From Flavobacteriaceae bacterium (GTDB lineage: Bacteria > Bacteroidota > Bacteroidia > Flavobacteriales > Flavobacteriaceae), in the NCBI GenBank assembly GCA_026992695.1, contig JALWYP010000012.1, positions 1-9,267 on the forward strand: 9,267 bases of DNA. The letters run 5' to 3'. The position numbers were made by a program, and so were the translations under genes. The notes below the pieces were generated by a model. It saw nothing but the letters and a program-made list of their open reading frames with translations, was not told the DNA's origin and made no database searches. Shown here piece by piece: positions 5,204 through 9,267 of this stretch (position 1 is the first letter of the stretch; each line of letters begins with the position of its first letter).

Positions 5204-7399
5204 TTAGTTTTTGGATATTTCATCCGATTTAACTTTAATATCGGTACCCAGTCTTTGCAAGTATGCAATTAGTGCTACTATTTCTCTATCTTTCATAGGA
5301 ACAAATTCTTCTCCGTTTTCTTCCGCCATTTTTTTATTCTCTTCATAATTACTGGCAAAATCGGGGTCGTTATACAAGTTTTTTTCTATTTGTTTGGCTT
5401 GTTCTTCCATAGATTCTTCAGCATTTGCAATTTCTTCTTCAGAATAAGGCACGCCTAAACTTGCCATCACTTCCATTTTTTTCTGAATCAAAGATCGATC
5501 GTGCATTTTATTATCAAACAACCAAGTATAACGTGGCATTATAGATCCATCTGAAGTACTCTGAGGGTCATACATATGGTTAAAGTGCCAGTTATCTGAA
5601 TATTTTCCACCTATTCGGTGTAAATCGGGTCCGGTTCTTTTACTTCCCCATAAAAACGGGTGGTCATAAACATATTCTCCGGCTTTTGAATACTCTCCAT
5701 ACCGTGCTACTTCACTTCTAAAAGGACGAATCATTTGTGAATGACAAGAAACACAACCTTCTCTTATGTAGATGTCTCTTCCTTCAAGTTCTAATGGCGT
5801 GTATGGTTTTACGCTTGATATTTGAGGAATGTAGTCGTCTACAATTAAAGACGGGATAATTTGTACCATACCTCCTATTAAAATTGCAATAGTAGAGTAG
5901 ATAGTAAACCTAACCGGCTTTCTTTCTAACCAAGTATGGTATCCTTCTCTTCCTGTTCTGTGTTTTGTTACTTTGGCTAAAGCAGGTGCTTCTGCAAGTT
6001 CGTCGGTTACTTTGCTACCGCTTCTTACAGTTAAAATAATATTATAGAGTAAAATAAACATTCCTATAATATATAATGACCCTCCAATTGCACGCATCGC
6101 ATACATAGGTATAATTTGGTCTACAGTTTCTAAGAAATTACCATAAACCAAAGTACCATCAGGATTAAATTGTTTCCACATAGATGCTTGTACAAAACCT
6201 GCAACATACAATGGTAATGTGTACATGATAATACCTAAGGTGCCAACCCAAAAATGGACATTTGCTAAAGCTACAGACCACAGTTTGGTTTTAAACAAGC
6301 GAGGTACCAGCCAATAAATCATTCCAAAGGTTAAAAATCCATTCCAAGCAAGAGCTCCTACGTGAACGTGTGCGATAATCCAATCGGTAAAGTGTGCGAT
6401 TGCATTTACATTTTTTAACGAAAGCATTGGTCCTTCAAAAGTTGCCATACCGTATCCGGTTATAGCCACCACCATAAATTTTAAAATAGGATCTACTCGT
6501 ACTTTATCCCAAGCACCTCTTAATGTAAGCAAACCATTAATCATACCACCCCAAGAAGGAGCAATTAACATAACTGAAAAGGCTACCCCTAAGTTTTGTG
6601 CCCAATCTGGTAAAGCTGAATATAACAAGTGGTGAGGTCCTGCCCAAATGTAAATAAATATTAATGACCAAAAGTGAACAATAGATAACCTATATGAATA
6701 AATAGGTCTATTTGCGGCTTTTGGAACAAAATAATACATTAATCCTAAAAACGGTGTTGTTAAGAAAAAGGCAACGGCATTATGCCCATACCACCATTGT
6801 ACCAATGCGTCCTGTACACCTGCATAAGCAGAGTAGCTTTTTAAGAAACTAACAGGCATCTCCATACTATTAATAATGTGCAAAACCGCTACGGTTACAA
6901 ATGTGGCAATGTAAAACCAAATTGCAACGTACAAATGACGTTGTCTTCTTTTTATCATAGTACCTATAAGGTTTACTCCAAAAGCTACCCAAACCAATGC
7001 AATGGCAATATCGATAGGCCATTCTAGTTCGGCGTATTCTTTTGTAGTTGTAAACCCTAACGGAAGGGTAATGGCGGCAGCTACGATAATAAGTTGCCAA
7101 CCCCAAAAATTAAAATTGCTTAAAAAATCGCTAAACATTCTTGCTTTAAGCAATCGCTGGGTAGAATAATAAACCCCTGCAAAGATGGCATTCCCTACAA
7201 AAGCAAATATTACCGCATTGGTATGTAATGGACGCAAACGTCCAAAACTTAACCAAGAAATACCGTCCGTCATATTGGGAAATAAAAACATAAATGCCAA
7301 AATAAGCCCTACGGTCATTCCTACTACACCCCATAATATTGTGGCATAGATAAACTTCTTAACGATTTTATTATCGTAATAAAATTGTTGTACCTCCAT
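5204..7399 (-). CDS. ccoNO: Fused cbb3-type cytochrome c oxidase subunits I and II (CcoNO)
   Basis: This 731-aa fusion is the catalytic core of the low-oxygen terminal oxidase, reducing O2 to water with proton pumping. The CcoN part (1 to about 465) has about 12 membrane segments. Expected residues are present: H59 (low-spin haem b), H206 and H256/H257 (CuB ligands), Y250 (the tyrosine that cross-links to a CuB histidine), H344 (haem b3) and H346 (low-spin haem b), plus E322 in FEGPM. The CcoO part (about 485-731) has its own membrane anchor (496-518), then the haem c motif C549-V-S-C552-H553 and a likely Met ligand, M621, in SIMPRY. An acidic helical region (about 640-700), usual in CcoO, precedes the C-terminal helix. 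No stop or frameshift separates the halves. Such a fusion is typical of Bacteroidota. The ATG is 2 bp after the ccoS stop. Confidence 0.97.
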   Translation of the reverse strand: MEVQQFYYDNKIVKKFIYATILWGVVGMTVGLILAFMFLFPNMTDGISWLSFGRLRPLHTNAVIFAFVGNAIFAGVYYSTQRLLKARMFSDFLSNFNFWGWQLIIVAAAITLPLGFTTTKEYAELEWPIDIAIALVWVAFGVNLIGTMIKRRQRHLYVAIWFYIATFVTVAVLHIINSMEMPVSFLKSYSAYAGVQDALVQWWYGHNAVAFFLTTPFLGLMYYFVPKAANRPIYSYRLSIVHFWSLIFIYIWAGPHHLLYSALPDWAQNLGVAFSVMLIAPSWGGMINGLLTLRGAWDKVRVDPILKFMVVAITGYGMATFEGPMLSLKNVNAIAHFTDWIIAHVHVGALAWNGFLTFGMIYWLVPRLFKTKLWSVALANVHFWVGTLGIIMYTLPLYVAGFVQASMWKQFNPDGTLVYGNFLETVDQIIPMYAMRAIGGSLYIIGMFILLYNIILTVRSGSKVTDELAEAPALAKVTKHRTGREGYHTWLERKPVRFTIYSTIAILIGGMVQIIPSLIVDDYIPQISSVKPYTPLELEGRDIYIREGCVSCHSQMIRPFRSEVARYGEYSKAGEYVYDHPFLWGSKRTGPDLHRIGGKYSDNWHFNHMYDPQSTSDGSIMPRYTWLFDNKMHDRSLIQKKMEVMASLGVPYSEEEIANAEESMEEQAKQIEKNLYNDPDFASNYEENKKMAEENGEEFVPMKDREIVALIAYLQRLGTDIKVKSDEISKN

Positions 7400-7401
7400 A
7401 A

Positions 7402-7590
7402 TTAGTCTAATTTTTCTGAATTGGTTATACTGGAATCTTGAGTTTCTACAAGTTCGTCTTCAAAAAGCATGCGAACAGATGGCGTGTAAACATCATCATA
7501 CTGCCCCTTTTTTACCGAAACAATAAAGGCTATAAAAAACCCAACTGCAACAACCACGCTTACTGAAAGTAATAAATAAATAATACTCAT
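7402..7590 (-). CDS. ccoS: CcoS, cbb3 oxidase maturation protein
   Basis: This 62-aa protein has one N-terminal membrane helix (about 3-26) followed by the CcoS signature: KKGQYDD (27-33), TP (36-37) and RMLFEDE (40-46). CcoS is required for insertion of cofactors (haem and copper) into the catalytic subunit of cbb3 oxidase. It is the first gene downstream of the FNR-like site and promoter, and its stop lies 2 bp before ccoNO. It is therefore probably the promoter-proximal gene of the operon. The ATG at 7590 gives a standard CcoS N-terminus. Confidence 0.93.
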   Translation of the reverse strand: MSIIYLLLSVSVVVAVGFFIAFIVSVKKGQYDDVYTPSVRMLFEDELVETQDSSITNSEKLD

Positions 7591-7610
7591 ACCTAACTGA
7601 ATACTTTTTA

Positions 7611-7618
7611 CAAATGTA
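7611..7618 (-). promoter_or_regulatory. -7 element of the ccoS-ccoNOQP promoter
   Basis: On the - strand TACATTTG is an exact match to the Bacteroidota -7 consensus TAnnTTTG. A possible -33 TTTG lies at 7635-7638, with a 16-bp spacer that is slightly short for this promoter class. The predicted start is near 7607, about 17 nt before the ccoS ATG. The FNR-like site upstream would then be centred near -40. Confidence 0.6.
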
Positions 7619-7640
7619 AATTTCTCACAAGGTACAAAAA

Positions 7641-7654
7641 ATGATATTTATCAT
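7641..7654 (-). promoter_or_regulatory. FNR/CRP-like operator upstream of ccoS
   Basis: On the - strand this reads ATGAT-AAAT-ATCAT. The 5-bp arms are perfect inverted repeats and match 8 of 10 fixed bases of TTGAT-N4-ATCAA. It differs from the hemN site by one base, and the T-run after both sites is the same. It begins 10 bp after the ccoI stop codon. An A-run upstream and the T-run downstream extend the symmetry, so a weak terminator-like fold for ccoI is an alternative. However, the stem has almost no G-C pairs and the hemN copy lacks the upstream A-run. Confidence 0.62.
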
Positions 7655-7664
7655 CTTTTTTATT

Positions 7665-9267
7665 TTACCGAATCTTTTTTGCAATTGCGTTTGTTGCAAC
7701 AGTGGTAAACACTACCACACTTATAGAACTTAACGGCATCAAAATAGCAGCAATTACCGGTGCTAATTGTCCTGTAACCGCAAAATATAATCCGGTAACA
7801 TTGTAAAGAAACGAAAAAACAAAACTCCATTTTATAATTTTAACCGCTTTACTAGAAAGTTTAAAAAAACGTGGCAGCAAATTAAAAACTGAAGCATCTA
7901 TGATACCATCGCTTGCAGGAGAAAATACATTAATGTCTTCAGACACTACTAAACCTACATCGCTTTGCATTAAAGCCCCTGCATCGTTTAACCCATCTCC
8001 TATCATTACAACTTTACCTCCTTTGTTTTGTAATTTTTGTACAAAATCTAATTTATCTTGGGGCGACTGATTAAAGTGCAATGATACGTTACTAAGCAAA
8101 AGCTTTCTTAAACGGTTTTTTTCTCCTTCGTTATCTCCTGATAAAACAATTAATTTATAATGTTTTGCTAATTGATTAAAAACATCTTGAATTGATTCAC
8201 GGTATTGGTTATAAAAAACATAATACCCTTTATACACGTCATTAATACTAATGTGTACTGTTGTTTGCTGTTTATTTTCAGTAGTTGTGCCTTTTACAAA
8301 ACGCTCTGAACCCAATTTTAAACACGTATTTTTATAGCAAGCCTCTATACCTTTTCCTGAAGTTTCTAAAAAACTGTCTAGCCGAAGTTCTTCTAGATTT
8401 TTTAGATTGTTATACAACTGCCTACTTAACGGATGGTTTGAGCTTCTTAACGAAGTTATTAAAAGTTGTTGCTCATTAGGCAATAAAGGTTCGCCAAAAT
8501 AGGTGATTTGTTGAGAAACATTTGTTGTAATCGTTCCGGTTTTGTCAAAAATTAGTATTGAAGATTTTGCTAATCGCTCGATAACACTTGCATTTTTTAA
8601 ATAAAATTTTTTCTTTCCAAAAATACGAAGCATATTTCCTAAAGTAAATGGAGCAGCCAAAGCCAAAGCACACGGACAGGCAATAATTAAAACCGCCGTA
8701 AACACATTTAACGATTTGCTAGCATCTACAACCAACCAAAAAATAGTTGAAATGGCTGCTATACTTAAAACTGCAATGGTAAATCGTTGGCTAATTTTGT
8801 CGGTTAGGGTTTGAAATGAAGATTCTTTATCTTTTAAAAAGGCATCATTACTCCAAAGTTGCGTAAGATAGCTTTGCTCAACGGTTTGTACTGCTTCAAT
8901 TTCCAGTAATCCTCCAATTTGTTTTCCGCCGGCAAAAAGTTTGTCGCCAGATTGCTTTTCTACCGGTTTTGACTCACCGGTTACAAAACTGTAATCTATT
9001 TCTGCATGACCGCTAATTAAAATCCCGTCAACAGGTATTAATTCTTGGTTTCTAATTAAAATCCTATCTCCTTTTTTAATGTCGTACACTTGAACGGTTT
9101 CTTCAACTTTAGTAGCATTATCTCTTTTTATTCGGGTTACAGCAATAGGAAAATACGATTTATAATCTCTTTCAAAAGACAAAAAGGAATAGGTTCGTTG
9201 CTGAAAAAATTTTCCGATTAATAAAAAGAAAATCAACCCGGATAAGCTATCAAAAAAACCCGAACCA
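7665..9267 (-). CDS. ccoI: Copper-translocating P1B-type ATPase CcoI/FixI (5' end outside the window)
   Basis: The reading frame is open to the right edge, so the gene is partial; 533 C-terminal residues are visible, numbered here from the edge. CcoI exports copper across the inner membrane for cbb3 oxidase assembly. The segment DSLSGLIFFLLIGKFFQ near the edge belongs to the membrane region before the actuator domain. The actuator motif TGES is at 96-99 and the metal-site CPC at 197-199 in IIACPCALALAAP. The phosphorylated Asp is D241 in DKTGTIT, followed by HP at 278-279 in the nucleotide-binding domain and GDGLND at 423-428. The last two helices carry YN (488-489) and MPLSS (510-514), the residues expected for a Cu+ ATPase. 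The N-terminal metal-binding domain is not visible. A TTG at 9234-9236 would be a false start, since homologous sequence continues upstream. The FNR-like site lies after its stop, so ccoI is probably driven by a separate upstream promoter. Confidence 0.95.
   Translation of the reverse strand, partial: GSGFFDSLSGLIFFLLIGKFFQQRTYSFLSFERDYKSYFPIAVTRIKRDNATKVEETVQVYDIKKGDRILIRNQELIPVDGILISGHAEIDYSFVTGESKPVEKQSGDKLFAGGKQIGGLLEIEAVQTVEQSYLTQLWSNDAFLKDKESSFQTLTDKISQRFTIAVLSIAAISTIFWLVVDASKSLNVFTAVLIIACPCALALAAPFTLGNMLRIFGKKKFYLKNASVIERLAKSSILIFDKTGTITTNVSQQITYFGEPLLPNEQQLLITSLRSSNHPLSRQLYNNLKNLEELRLDSFLETSGKGIEACYKNTCLKLGSERFVKGTTTENKQQTTVHISINDVYKGYYVFYNQYRESIQDVFNQLAKHYKLIVLSGDNEGEKNRLRKLLLSNVSLHFNQSPQDKLDFVQKLQNKGGKVVMIGDGLNDAGALMQSDVGLVVSEDINVFSPASDGIIDASVFNLLPRFFKLSSKAVKIIKWSFVFSFLYNVTGLYFAVTGQLAPVIAAILMPLSSISVVVFTTVATNAIAKKIR

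Noticed and set aside
5002..5232. Open frame on the + strand opposite ccoQ
   Set aside because: It covers ccoQ antisense. The ccoQ frame has the right position, helix and overlap with ccoP, so this one is a shadow.
6870..7334. Two short - strand frames (6870-7106 and 7146-7334) inside ccoNO
   Set aside because: They are alternate frames within the CcoN region, which carries conserved haem ligands in the main frame.
8285..8479. Open frame on the + strand opposite ccoI
   Set aside because: It is antisense to the nucleotide-binding domain of CcoI and has no recognisable features.
9234..9236. TTG as the start of ccoI
   Set aside because: The frame stays open upstream to the window edge and that sequence (FFDSLSG) continues the P-type ATPase similarity, so the true start lies outside the window.

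Overview
The window is a high-affinity (low-oxygen) respiration locus from a member of the Bacteroidota, most likely a Flavobacteriaceae-type organism. The reasons are the AT-rich sequence, the fused ccoNO oxidase gene, a Bacteroidota-type -7 promoter element (TAnnTTTG) and TAAAA-type ribosome-binding sequences instead of GGAGG. I see no mobile element, CRISPR array, tRNA or rRNA. Every gene belongs to a recognisable family and I found no undescribed system. The most interesting signal is regulatory.

Layout. One gene, hemN (65-1435), runs on the + strand. Everything else runs on the - strand and reads from right to left: ccoI (cut by the right edge, 7665-9267), ccoS (7402-7590), fused ccoNO (5204-7399), ccoQ (4989-5189), ccoP (4114-4992), a 90-bp gap, ccoG (2602-4023), fixH/ccoH (2144-2590), and a TauE/SafE (DsbD_2-like) membrane protein (1428-2141). 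The last gene meets hemN tail to tail, with an 8-bp overlap of the two 3' ends. Coding density is very high. The only non-coding stretches of note are 1-64, 4024-4113 and 7591-7664, and none exceeds 300 bp.

How the genes fit together. CcoNO carries the haem b / haem b3-CuB oxygen-reducing core fused to the membrane-anchored cytochrome c subunit. CcoP is a second cytochrome c subunit and CcoQ a small membrane subunit. CcoI (copper P-type ATPase), CcoS, CcoG (iron-sulfur protein), FixH and probably the SafE-like protein serve metal delivery and assembly. HemN makes protoporphyrinogen IX precursors without oxygen, supplying haem when oxygen is scarce.

Regulation. A 14-bp FNR/CRP-like site lies upstream of hemN (TTGAT-AAAT-ATCAT, 9-22) and another upstream of ccoS (ATGAT-AAAT-ATCAT read on the - strand, 7641-7654). 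The two share 18 identical bases including the T-run that follows. In both, the site centre lies 29.5 bp from the first base of a -7-like element (TACTTTTA at 45-52, TACATTTG at 7611-7618). This supports a shared oxygen-responsive regulator of the FNR type, acting as a class II-like activator on both promoters. No such regulator gene is in the window.
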